From CAVYXZ01 sp963772595 (GTDB lineage: Bacteria; Chloroflexota; Anaerolineae; Aggregatilineales; Phototrophicaceae), in the NCBI GenBank assembly GCA_963772595.1, contig CAVYXZ010000016.1, positions 186,001-250,000 on the forward strand: DNA of 64,000 nucleotides, read 5' to 3'. A model generated the notes under the pieces. It did not search any database. It was given only the letters and a program-made list of their open reading frames with translations, and was not told the DNA's origin. A program made the position numbers and the translations under genes. This document shows, piece after piece, positions 19,664 through 29,316 of this stretch. Position 1 is the stretch's first letter. Every line of letters begins with the position of its first letter.

Positions 19664-21067
19664 TCAGGGGTTTCCGCCTCGGTTCGAGTGATCACTGGCG
19701 TTACTAGAGCTGCTCTGTCCGTTGCTGCTGCTGTTGCTCTGTCCCTGGCCGTTGTTGCTCTGACCCGGATTGCCATTGTCACCATTGTTACCCTGCCCCT
19801 GGCCGTTATTGCTGCCCTGATTGTCGTTGCCGACTCCCTGGCCTTGATTGCCGTTGCCGGGGTTGGCGCTGTTTCCACCAGCTTCGCTGCCAGCATCACA
19901 GCGCTGACGCCAGCCGTTCGCAGGTGCCCAGTCCGGCGGTGGGTTGTCGCAGTTTCCGTCGTCGCGCCAGACGCTGGATCCATCTTCGCTGATTGCCAGC
20001 GAATCGTCGTTGGATTCTGTGCTGATGCCCGCAGCGGTTACGCTCTCGTCCCCAGGGTTCGTGATCTGCCCATCCATTCGCACGACGTCGCCGATTTCCA
20101 GCGCGTCCAACAGTGGATTGTTGTCGTCGAGGACAAACTCGATACCGTAGATGACTATCGTATTGTCTTCGATAGCCTCGATGGGTCCCATTATCACGAT
20201 GTTGACTTCCAGAGTCGCGGTTGGTGTGAGCGTGCTGGTCGCCGTCGCGGTCGGGCTGGCAGTTGGCGTCGCTGTTTGCGTGTCGGTCGGCGTGAACGTA
20301 TCCGTCGGCGTCTGCGTATTGGTAGGTGTCGCGCTGGGTGAGGCGGTCGGCGACGCGGTGGCGGGCTGCACGATCTGCGCCTGGACGCTCGCGGCAACAC
20401 TCGTATTGTACGGGACTACCGTCGCGGCCAGCGGGCTGTCCGGTTGGCTGGCACTGTCCAGCAGGGTCGCCATGCTGAGATTGATCTGCTGTACCCGCGA
20501 TTCGAGGGTGGCGGCCAGGCTGACGTCGATAAGGTTGTCATTGTGCAGCAGCGCTGAGGCCTGCATCAACTGGGCGTGGGCCGCATCCAGCAGGCTCGGC
20601 TCAAACTGCCCCCGTGAGAGCAGCACGTCAAATTCCTGAGTCCGTCGTTCAGCGTGGATAAGGCTGGCCCCGGCGCGCGATTCTGGTGAGGTCGCCAGGC
20701 GGGTTTCAAGCTGCTCAATGCGCTCCTTGAGCGGGTAGAACAGTTCACCCGGTACACTGGCAAGCGCGACCTGGCTGGTCGGAATCAGCATGACCACCAG
20801 CAGCACACTGGCGACCAGCCCCCAGCGCAAAACGGGCGCAAAGTTGGGGCGCAGTGGTTCAGGGCGTTGGCGCGCCTGGCGCAGGATCAACTCTTGAATA
20901 CGCGCGCTGGCTTCAGTGGACAGGGTGGGACGCGGTGCTTTCGCCAGACGCAGCGCTGCATCGAGCAGTGGGTCCTCGTTCTGGCCGACCGGTGTGCGTC
21001 CACCGGGGGGCAGCAGTTGATCCAACTCGTCGGCGAGGGAGTCCGGGGTGTGCTTGGCTTTAGTCAT
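19664..21067 (-). CDS. DUF5667/DUF5666-type membrane protein with Asn/Gly-rich tail, partner of the ECF sigma factor
   Basis: The frame extends to 21187, but ATG at 21067 overlaps the sigma-factor stop by 8 bases and gives a natural N-terminus (MTKAKHTPDSLADEL). Residues about 1-85 are a cytoplasmic helical region, then a membrane segment WGLVASVLLVVMLIPTSQVA. It is followed by the DUF5667 hallmark ASVPGELFYPLKERIEQLET, a Thr/Pro/Ser linker of about 60 residues, a DUF5666-like beta domain (GPIEAIEDNTIVIYGIEF) and a 90-residue low-complexity tail rich in Asn, Gly, Ser and Gln. Co-transcription with an ECF sigma factor suggests an anti-sigma or membrane sensor role (inference); no zinc-binding anti-sigma motif was found. 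Confidence 0.7.
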   Translation of the reverse strand: MTKAKHTPDSLADELDQLLPPGGRTPVGQNEDPLLDAALRLAKAPRPTLSTEASARIQELILRQARQRPEPLRPNFAPVLRWGLVASVLLVVMLIPTSQVALASVPGELFYPLKERIEQLETRLATSPESRAGASLIHAERRTQEFDVLLSRGQFEPSLLDAAHAQLMQASALLHNDNLIDVSLAATLESRVQQINLSMATLLDSASQPDSPLAATVVPYNTSVAASVQAQIVQPATASPTASPSATPTNTQTPTDTFTPTDTQTATPTASPTATATSTLTPTATLEVNIVIMGPIEAIEDNTIVIYGIEFVLDDNNPLLDALEIGDVVRMDGQITNPGDESVTAAGISTESNDDSLAISEDGSSVWRDDGNCDNPPPDWAPANGWRQRCDAGSEAGGNSANPGNGNQGQGVGNDNQGSNNGQGQGNNGDNGNPGQSNNGQGQSNSSSNGQSSSSNASDHSNRGGNP

Positions 21068-21626
21068 TATCGCCTCGCAGATAGTGCCGCACCTTTTCTT
21101 CCGAACCAAGCAGCGCGGCCAGTTGGACGAGCGCTCGATGTTGTGCGGCCCGGACGGCTCCTGCACTCTTGCCCAGGATTCGGCCAACTTCTTCGTGGCT
21201 CTTTCGTTCTACGAAGCGCAGAAGCAGAATGCTTTGTTCTTCTTCACTGAAGTGGCGCAGGGCCGTCCGTAAGGTCTCGATTTCCTGATTTTGCTGCATG
21301 TGTTCTTCGGGCAGTGGCTGACTATCGCTGATCCGCTCATCCAGAATGGTTTCCTGCCGGCGTTGGCTGCGCCGGTAAAAATCGGCGACACGCGCTGCCG
21401 CGATGCGATACAGCCAGGATTCGAAAGGCGCGCCGGTGATTTTGTACTTTGGCAGGCCCTCGACCATGCGCAGGAATACTTCAGCAGTCAGGTCTTCTGC
21501 ATCATTACTGGTGGGAACGCGATAAAGAATGTAGCGATAGATCGCGTCAGCGTGCATCTCGTACAGGGCGGCAATGGAACCTTCGTCCCCCTGCCGCGCC
21601 CGATTGATTGTTTGTTCAATAGTCAT
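21060..21626 (-). CDS. ECF-type RNA polymerase sigma factor
   Basis: 188 residues from ATG at 21626; the frame continues to 21689, but the upstream residues do not resemble sigma factors. Region 2 is present (ALYEMHADAIYRYILYRVPT, then NDAEDLTAEVFLRMVEGLPK, with promoter-melting aromatic residues in PFESWLYRIAAARVADFYRR). Region 4 is an HTH, FSEEEQSILLLRFVERKSHE followed by EVGRILGKSAGAVRAAQHRA. Length and the lack of regions 1 and 3 mark an ECF sigma. The next gene (19664-21067) overlaps by 8 bases and is its likely membrane-bound regulator. Confidence 0.9.
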   Translation of the reverse strand: MTIEQTINRARQGDEGSIAALYEMHADAIYRYILYRVPTSNDAEDLTAEVFLRMVEGLPKYKITGAPFESWLYRIAAARVADFYRRSQRRQETILDERISDSQPLPEEHMQQNQEIETLRTALRHFSEEEQSILLLRFVERKSHEEVGRILGKSAGAVRAAQHRALVQLAALLGSEEKVRHYLRGDND

Positions 21627-21689
21627 CGCAGGTTTGGCCTCTATGGGCCAGGGGCCAATGCGACTGAGATATGCGCAACTTGCCACCAT

Positions 21690-22077
21690 GAATGCGTAAC
21701 CGTTTCAATCATTCTCATCGGTTACACCGTCAGACTTCTGCCAATGTCACATGGAATTTGTAAAGGTTCATAAAGTTTCGTTTTGTTTTCATTATGACAT
21801 GACATGATGTCTATCGAAAGTCGCCGGTTCTACATGGCGGGCCTGGGGCGGTATCCGCAAAGACCACCTGTAATAAACCGTCGAACGGCGGGTGAATGTT
21901 ACAGATTCGGCGGCTTGTCGTCGCCGGGAGGGGTATTTTACGGGATTCATAAATAACATTGGCGCCTATGCTGCGGTATAGCAGGCAGTGACCGCTTTGC
22001 GGACGACGTCATACCCCTGACCTCAGTCGGGCTGCGAAGCGGTCATGGACCGTATTCTAGGGAAGAGGTAATATCTT
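21690..22077 (+). other. Long gene-free leader with predicted RNA structure upstream of the TSP3 gene
   Basis: 388 bases without a supported gene between the divergent sigma factor and the TSP3 gene. Two structured stretches are visible. At 21865-21904, CACC pairs with GGTG and CTGTAA with TTACAG in crossing order around a CCGT-CGA-ACGG hairpin, which would make an H-type pseudoknot. At 21990-22044, GACCGCTTTGC and GCGAAGCGGTC form an 11-base inverted repeat (one G-T pair), and CGGTC-ATG-GACCG is nested at its right end. No match to a known riboswitch class was recognised. The region must also hold the promoters of both genes. Confidence 0.4.
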
Positions 22078-23133
22078 ATGCGCGGCAATTCACCATCTCG
22101 AAAGCTGCTGATTGTGGGCACCCTGCTGTTTTTCCTGGCGGCAATGGTGAGTCCGCTGTTTGCGCGCGGCTTGACACAGGAAGATGTGAGCGTCTGCGAT
22201 GAGTTCAACTTTTGTGTGATGACAGGTCAGTTGACCTTCGAAGACGATCAAATTCTTATTCAGGATGCAGTCACGGGCGAAAGCTTCGTCGTTGCGCCCG
22301 CTGGTGGATTTAATCCATCGGACTATATGAACCTGGACGAAGACACACAGGTCACGTTGGTGGGCGTGCTGCTGCCTGATGGCATGACGGTTCAGGCCGA
22401 CAGCCTTGAGATTGTCGTAGACAGTGATATGGACGGCGTGCTCGATAATCTCGATACCTGCCCGCTGATCCCGAATGCCGATCAGACCGATACAGATGGC
22501 GATGGCATCGGCGATGCCTGTGAGATCGAGGGTGATGACGATGCGGACGGTGTCCTGGACACGGTCGATAACTGCCCGATGATCGCTAATGCCGATCAGG
22601 CCGACGTGGATGCCGACGGCGTGGGGGATGCCTGCGATGACGACATTGACAACGACGAAATCGTCAACGATCTCGATAACTGCCCCTTGATTGCCAATCC
22701 TGACCAGGTGGACAGCGACGGCGATGGCATCGGCGATCCCTGCGACACGAATGATGAGGATACGAGCGCGGATGTATTCAACAATGAGGGTTTCTACTGC
22801 CTCAATCGTGACGTTCAGCACCCGGCAGCGGCCCTCATCGCCACACGCTATGGGGTCGATTACAGCGTCGTCATCGGTGCGCACTGCGATGATCGCATGG
22901 GCTTTGGCAACATTGCCCGCATGATCCACGACGAGCACATGGACGCAAATGCTGACGCGAGCACGACGCGGGGCAACGGACATACCAATAACGGCGTCGG
23001 TAACGATCACAGCAATAATGGCAATGGGAATAACGGGAACGGCAACAACGGCAATGCTGGCAACAGCAATGGACAAGGCAACAGCGGCGGTAGTCATGGT
23101 AACGGTGGCGGTCACGGAAATGGCCGGAAATAG
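22078..23133 (+). CDS. Secreted thrombospondin type-3 repeat protein with Asn/Gly/His-rich tail
   Basis: 351 residues; AAGAGG precedes the ATG. The signal peptide is around residues 8-30 (KLLIVGTLLFFLAAMVSPLF). Residues 35-115 form a small beta domain resembling DUF5666. Then three calcium-binding TSP3-type repeats follow with the pattern D-x-D-x-D-G (VDSDMDGVLDNLDTCPLIPN, DDDADGVLDTVDNCPMIAN, DIDNDEIVNDLDNCPLIANP), each with a conserved NCP/TCP cysteine and a DACD/DPCD partner. A Cys-containing domain and a 60-residue Asn/Gly/His tail end the protein. Probably a calcium-stabilised surface or matrix protein. A terminator-like hairpin follows at 23152. Confidence 0.8.
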   Translation: MRGNSPSRKLLIVGTLLFFLAAMVSPLFARGLTQEDVSVCDEFNFCVMTGQLTFEDDQILIQDAVTGESFVVAPAGGFNPSDYMNLDEDTQVTLVGVLLPDGMTVQADSLEIVVDSDMDGVLDNLDTCPLIPNADQTDTDGDGIGDACEIEGDDDADGVLDTVDNCPMIANADQADVDADGVGDACDDDIDNDEIVNDLDNCPLIANPDQVDSDGDGIGDPCDTNDEDTSADVFNNEGFYCLNRDVQHPAAALIATRYGVDYSVVIGAHCDDRMGFGNIARMIHDEHMDANADASTTRGNGHTNNGVGNDHSNNGNGNNGNGNNGNAGNSNGQGNSGGSHGNGGGHGNGRK

Positions 23134-23151
23134 CCAGCCATTCGCATAGTC

Positions 23152-23185
23152 AGTATGTGCCGGCCCAGATGAGCTGGCACATACT
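23152..23185 (+). terminator. Perfect 10-bp hairpin after the TSP3 gene
   Basis: Arms AGTATGTGCC and GGCACATACT are perfectly complementary with a 14-base loop, 19 bases past the stop. The following bases (ATCACAGGC) are not T-rich, so it may act as a weak or factor-assisted terminator, or protect the 3' end of the mRNA. Confidence 0.55.
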
Positions 23186-23316
23186 ATCACAGGCAGGCTT
23201 ATTCATTAAAATCAAAAAATGCCTTAGGATAGTCTTATGAATTTCAATCTCGGCGTCACCATAGTGACCGAGAGCAAATGTAGATCGAAGCAAGTGAACG
23301 TGTTGGGAAGGGTACT

Positions 23317-24648
23317 ATGTCAAAGCAATTCAAACGTCTGGCATTGATGCTCCTGGTCATCGTTGGCATCCAGCCTGTGGCAGCCAATCAAGTCGCTGTC
23401 AACAGCCCGGTGATCGACACGGCTTATCAACTTGTCGGCGACAACTGCGAGTCGCTGCATCACAATCAAGCCTGCTATGGTCATGCGCAGTTAGTAGCTG
23501 AGGCGCGCGATGCACACAGCGCATTTGCGTTCAGCAGCAGCGGGGATATTGAGGATCTGGTCAAGATTCAATCCCTGCGTCTGTCAGGCCTCAATACCGA
23601 GGCGCAGACCTGGGGTATTGCCATGTTGGCGCTACAGGCTAATCTGCCTGAGTCCAGCCCGCAAAATGTGACGATCCTGGCCTTTGGCGATGTCGCACTG
23701 GAAAACGCTGTCCCAGCACCGACCGCGATCCACGTCAGCACCACAACTTATGCCAACATTCGTCAGAGTCCATCCACGCAGGCAGCGGTACTAGGCTCGA
23801 TGATGCCGGGGGACAGTGCGACCGCGGTCGAACGCCTGCAAGATAATTCCTGGCTGCGGATCCAGCGTTCTGATGACGACGTGACCGGCTGGATCAGCGC
23901 CAGTCTGCTGGATACCGACGAAGACGTCAACCTGCTCAACGTCGCTGCACCGCGATCCATGTATTACAAGCAGCCCATGCAGGCCTTTGTCTTCGAAAGC
24001 GGCCAGGACGAACCTCAGTTCAGTGAACTGCCGCACAATGGCCTGCTGATTCAGACACCGGAGGGCGTGGGCGAGGTCAACCTGCTGGTTAACGAAGTCA
24101 ACATACAACTTGGCTCGACGGTTTTCTTCCAGGCGCAGGCCGGTGGCTTCATGACGGTCAGCACGATTGAAGGGCACGCTGATGTCCGGGTGGGCAATAT
24201 CGAGTTCACCGCTTTCCCCGGCACACAGGTACAGGTGCCGCTGGACGCTAACCTGAATGCCAGCGGTCCGCCACAGCCCCCGCAGCCCTATGATTTCGGC
24301 GCAGTCGAATATCTGCCGTTTGGTCTGTTGCAGCGCGAGGTAGAGGCGGGTCCGCCTATGTCGCAAGTATCGATCAACACGCGGCTGGAAGAAGCAGCGC
24401 AAGAATCGGCTGCCAACCTCGACTGCCCGACCAGCAATTGCGACCCGACGGATGCGGTGAGCTGCCCCGGCCAGAGTTGTAGTGCGCCGGGCCACAACGG
24501 GGACTGCCCCGGCCAGAGCTGCGATGCACCAGGGCAGGGCGGGGACTGCCCCGGAAACAGTTGCAACGCACCGGGCCACAACAAGGACGCTTCCAGCGAT
24601 GATGTGCCAAGCAGCAATGACCATGCCAACGAAAACAGCCATCATTGA
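23317..24648 (+). CDS. Secreted SH3b protein with Cys-rich CPGxSC repeats
   Basis: 443 residues. Signal peptide around FKRLALMLLVIVGIQPVAAN. Residues 30-130 carry a Cys pair (DNCESLHHNQACYG). An SH3b domain occupies about 145-210 (TTYANIRQSPSTQAAVLGSM, then WLRIQRSDDDVTGWISASLL). A FecR-like beta region is plausible at about 230-325 (PEGVGEVNLLVNEVNIQLGS, FMTVSTIEGHADVRVGNIEF). The tail has three copies of a CPGQSC-type unit followed by APG (about 395-430) plus a DCPTSNC variant, then a Ser/Asp/His-rich end. A bulged hairpin (CTCGG/CCGAG arms, 23249-23272) lies in its leader. Role unknown; likely on the cell surface. Confidence 0.7.
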   Translation: MSKQFKRLALMLLVIVGIQPVAANQVAVNSPVIDTAYQLVGDNCESLHHNQACYGHAQLVAEARDAHSAFAFSSSGDIEDLVKIQSLRLSGLNTEAQTWGIAMLALQANLPESSPQNVTILAFGDVALENAVPAPTAIHVSTTTYANIRQSPSTQAAVLGSMMPGDSATAVERLQDNSWLRIQRSDDDVTGWISASLLDTDEDVNLLNVAAPRSMYYKQPMQAFVFESGQDEPQFSELPHNGLLIQTPEGVGEVNLLVNEVNIQLGSTVFFQAQAGGFMTVSTIEGHADVRVGNIEFTAFPGTQVQVPLDANLNASGPPQPPQPYDFGAVEYLPFGLLQREVEAGPPMSQVSINTRLEEAAQESAANLDCPTSNCDPTDAVSCPGQSCSAPGHNGDCPGQSCDAPGQGGDCPGNSCNAPGHNKDASSDDVPSSNDHANENSHH

Positions 24649-24746
24649 TGGCTAAGCGGATAATCGCCCGCCTTGTGGAATACAGTATCGCCGGCTGAGA
24701 TGCGAATCGAGCCGGCGAATTTCGCTTTTCTAGCGGTGTGACCGGT

Positions 24747-27700
24747 ATGCAGAATCTCAGTGACCAATTTATCCGGGGCTATCAACTGCGCCGACAAATC
24801 GGCGAGGGTGGCTTCGGTGTGGTCTACCGGGCCTACCAGCCGGTCGTGGATCGTGAAGTTGCGATCAAGATTATCCTGTCGAAACATTCCAATCAGCCCA
24901 GCTTCATCCGTAATTTTAGCCGGGAGGCCCAGCTCATCGCCCGGCTGGAGCATCCACACATCGTGCCTCTCTATGATTTCTGGCGCGATCCGGCGGGCGC
25001 CTATCTGGTGATGCGCTGGCTGCGCGGCGGGAATCTGAGCGAACTGGTCGAGCAGTATGGGCCGATGCGTTTGAGTGCGGCGGCACACATCCTGGACCAA
25101 ATGGCTGCCGCGCTCAGTGCTGCCCATCGCAGCGGCGTCATTCACCGCGACCTCAAACCGGCCAACATCCTGCTGGACGATGAGGGGAACGGCTACCTCT
25201 CGGATTTCGGGATCGCGCTGGATATGCGCCGGCCACAGGATGGCGACTTGAAGTTCTTCGGTTCGCCGGACTATATGGCCCCGGAGCAGTTCTTTCAGCA
25301 GATGATCTCGCCCCAGGGTGACATTTACAGTCTGGGCCTTGTCCTCTTCGAGATTTTGACCGGGGCATATCCTTTCCCAACCATTGATGGTCAGAGCAGC
25401 CCGCAGCACATGTACAGTGTGCTGCCTTCGCTGCAAATCGCGCGGCCTGATCTGCCGGTGGAACTGGATGCGGTCCTTCAACGCGCGACCTCGAAACAGC
25501 CTGACCAGCGTTATGAGCGAATTCTGGATTTCGCCCTGGATTTTCGTCAACATGCTGACCTGGCCCAGTCCGGCACCGTGCCTGATGGCAGCGCGCTGGT
25601 GGTCAGCGGGGCCGTGGGCCGGGACCTGAATGCGACGACACGGATCACGGCAGAGACACATGATCTCTCTGCTTCTTCGCCGCCTAACAAAGACACGCTG
25701 CAATTAAACACGATAGACCTGAACAAGACTGCGGGCATCCAGATCCGCAATCCTTACAAAGGACTGCGTGCCTTTGAGGAAGCGGACCAGTCTGATTTCT
25801 TTGGCCGTGAGGCCTTAATTGAAGACCTGCTGGCGCATCTCGGAGGCGATACGGCTCCGGTACGTTTTGTGGCCGTGGTTGGCTCCAGCGGCAGTGGAAA
25901 ATCGAGCGCAGTGCGTGCCGGTCTGATCCCGGCGCTGCACGCGGGCCGCCTGGCGGATTCCGACCGCTGGCTGATCGCGCAGATGACGCCCGGCAGTGAC
26001 CCGTTTACCGCTCTCAGCGAGGCGCTCGGACGCATCGCCGTTGAGGCCGTCCTGCCGTTTAGCGAAAGCAGCGACAGCCTGCTTCAGGCGATGGAGCACA
26101 GCTTGCCCGCCGATGGCAGCACTGTGTTTCTCTTTATCGACCAGCTTGAGGAACTTTTCGCGGCGTCCATCGACGAGGGGGTGCGCGCTCGCTTCATTGA
26201 GACGCTGGTCACGGCGCTCAACATGCCCGACAGCCGGCTCTGCGTCATGGTGACACTGCGCGCGGACTTCTATGATCGACCGCTGCGCTATCCGGCGCTG
26301 GCCGACCTGCTGCGCCAGCACACCGTACTTGTGCTGCCGATGCGGTCAGATGATCTGGAAACCGCCATCACGGCTCCGGCAGATCGTGCCGGGCTGACGG
26401 TCGAACCGGCGCTGGTATCCGCCATCATTGATGATCTGAGGGAACAACCCGGCGCGCTGCCGCTGCTTGAGTTTGCCCTCACGGAACTCTTCGAGCGCCG
26501 CCAGGGCAAGCTGCTCAGCCTGGAGGCTTATCGTCAGATCGGCGGTGTGGCCGGGGCACTGGCACAGCGTGCGGACACGTTTTATACAGACCTGGACCCG
26601 CAGGAACAGGCGATAACCCAGCAGATGTTTCTGCGGCTGGTTGCGCCGGGCGAAAATGCGGAGGATACACGCCGCCGCGTGCTGCAAGCCGAGCTTGAGT
26701 CGATCAGCGATCAGCCTGCTGTGATGCGCCAGATCATCGAGCACCTGGGCCAGGCTCGTTTGCTGACGATTGACCGCGACCCAGTGACACGCGCGCCGAC
26801 GGTTGAGGTCGCGCATGAGGCGCTGATCCGCGAGTGGGCACGGCTGCGCGGCTGGCTGGATGTAAGCCGGGAATGGCTGCGGCTTCAACGCCAGTTGGCC
26901 CTTGCCGTGCGGGACTGGGAGCAGAGCGAGCGAGACGGCAGCTTCCTGGCATCAGGCGCGCGGCTGGCGCAGTTTGAAGCTTTGCTTGAGGCTCCGATCT
27001 CGCTGTCAGAGCGCGAATCCACTTATGTTCACGCCAGCATCCGCCAGCGCAAAGGCGTGGAGAACCGCCGCCGTCTCGTCATCGCCACCTTGATTGCCTT
27101 CAGTGTGGTGGCCTTCACACTGGCAGTGATCGCTCTTGACAGCGAGCACCGGGCTGCGCAGGAAGCTGCTAATGCACGGTCGCGCGAACTGGCTGTGACG
27201 GCCCTCGTGGATACCGGCGATCAGCTAGATACGGCGCTGCTGCTCAGCCGCGAGGCGCTGGATACCGCCGATACGCTGGCGGCGCGCAGCAGTCTGCTGA
27301 CCGCTTTAGAGACCGAACCGCAGTTGTTCAGCTTTCTGCACGGTGCTGCCGAGCCGCTGCGTGCGCTGGCCGTTGACCCGTCGAGCGGTCTCCTGGCTGC
27401 CGCCGGGCGCGATAAGCAGATTCGCTTTTGGGACCTGACAACGCGCCAGCCGGAGGGTCCGGTACTGTCCGGGCACGAAGACTGGATCAATGCGCTGGCG
27501 TTCCAGCCAGGCGGTCATCTGCTGGCGTCGGCCAGTGCGGACCATTCGATCCGGCTCTGGGATATGGCGACCGGCCTGCCTGCCGATGTACCCACGATGC
27601 AGCATGACGACGAGGTCTGGGCGCTGGCTTTCACGCCGGATGGCAAGACGCTGATCTCCGGCGCGGCGGATGGCACGATTCGCCTCTGGGATGCTGCCAG

Positions 27701-29151
27701 CGGCACGATGATCACTGAGTTGGACGCGCATGAGGATATTGTGTTCGACCTGGCAGTGATGCCGGATGGCCGCCATTTTGTTTCGGCCAGTGCCGACCAG
27801 ACCCTGCGCCTCTGGGATATGCAAAGCCTCGAGTCGATCCCGCTGGAAGGTCACAATAACTGGGTGCTGGCGGTCGCTGTTGATCCGGCAGGCGATCTGA
27901 TCGCGTCGGGCGGGGCGGACAATCAAATTATGCTGTGGGATGCACACAGTGGGGAGCCTTTAGCCACGCTGAGTGGTCATACAGATTGGGTGCGCGATTT
28001 AGCCTTCAGCGCGGATGGTCGGCTGGCCTCGGCCAGTGCGGATGGCACGGTGCGGCTGTGGGATACGGTGACGGGCCGAGGAAACGCAGCGCTTCGGCGG
28101 GCACAACGACGCCGTCTGGGCCGTGACCTTTGTGCCGGACAGCCAGCGTTTGATCTCCGCCGGAGCCGACAGTCGTGTGCTCATCTGGGATCCAACGCAG
28201 GGTATGAGCCAGCTTTTTGCCCAACAGCAGGAAGCGGTCTCCAGCCTGGCGCTCAGCCCGGACGCGCAGATTCTGGCGAGCGCCAGCGGTGATCCCAGCG
28301 GCAGCGGCAGCGACAACAGTGTCTATCTGTGGGATATTGCCAGCGGCCAGCTACGCGCGCGCCTGGAAGGGCATCAGCGACCGGTTATGAGCATCGCGTT
28401 CAGCCCGGATGGTCGTCAACTGCTGTCGGCCAGCGTCGATGAAACGCTGATTCGCTGGGATGTAGACAGTGCTTCCATGATTGGCGAGCCGTTAACGGCT
28501 CACAGCGAAGCGGTGATGCAGGTCGTCTACCGGCCTGATGGCGAGCAGTGGGCCTCGGCTGGCTTCGACCGTGTGATCCAACTCTGGGATGCAGCGACCG
28601 CTGCGCCTACGATGGTGCTCAAGGGCCACACAGACGCGATCCTGGCGCTGGCGTACAGCCCGGATGGCCGTCTGCTTGCATCGGGCGGATTCGATCAAAC
28701 GATCCGCCTGTGGGACACGGCGACCGGCGAGTCGATTGGAACACCCTGGACCGGACATACGGATGCGGTGACGTCACTCACCTTCAGCCCGGATGGCCGC
28801 AGCCTGCTGTCTACCAGCCGGGACGGTACGGCGATCCTCTGGGATATGGAAGGCAGGGAACTTCAGCGTTTTGCTGGTCACGATAACTGGGTGCTGAGCG
28901 CGGCCTTTGACCCGGTCCAGCCCTGGATTGTGACCTGCAGCCGGGATAACACGATCATCCTCTGGGATATTGCCAGCGGCCAGATGATCGGGCTGCCCTT
29001 CACCGGCCACAGCGACTGGGTGAGCGCGCTGCGTTTTGACGGCGAGACTTTGTACTCCAGCGCTTACGACGGCAGTGTGCGCCGCTGGCCCTTCAGCCTC
29101 TCAACATGGGCCGAAAAAGCCGGATTTATCGCCAATCCAGAAGCCAAATAG
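24747..29151 (+). CDS. Giant Ser/Thr protein kinase fused to STAND NTPase and WD40 propeller (one frame change)
   Basis: About 1,467 residues. ATG at 24747 is preferred over GTG at 24738. Kinase domain: G-loop GEGGFGVV (19-26), VAIK lysine (41), HRDLKPAN (133-140), DFG (153-155) and GSPDYMAPEQ. STAND NTPase: entry motif NPYKGLRAFEEADQSDFFGR, Walker A GSSGSGKSS near 378 and Walker B FLFIDQLEEL near 462. A membrane segment (VIATLIAFSVVAFTLAVIAL, about 776-797) precedes at least twelve WD40 repeats ending in WD (for example SHLL-type SADHSIRLWDMATG, SADGTIRLWDAASG). The frame changes between 28078 and 28100, where GHNDAVWAVTFVPDSQRLIS resumes in the next frame. The kinase and NTPase face the cytoplasm and the propeller is outside (inferred), suggesting a transmembrane sensor hub. 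Confidence 0.9.
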
Positions 29152-29316
29152 TAAAAAGTGTCGCTTTGAGATATGGACAAACGGACATTTTTTCGGGGGG
29201 AATTATGAAAGAATTCCGAATTTTGTAAAATTGTTGTGACATTCAGACACCGTTGTGCGGTCTGTGAGTAACAGTACGCGAATCAATGCTTGCTACATTG
29301 TGAGAGGACGGGATCA

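Noticed and set aside
21856..21904. Possible c-di-GMP-I (GEMM) riboswitch, suggested by CGCAAAG next to a GAAA-like loop
   Set aside because: The spacing between GAAA and CGCAAAG is about 40 bases and the receptor UAG-CCGG side is missing, so the class match fails.
22950..23130. CRISPR-like or tandem DNA repeat in the Asn/Gly-rich tail of the TSP3 gene
   Set aside because: The repeats are degenerate codon-level AAC/GGC runs in a coding frame, without fixed-length spacers.
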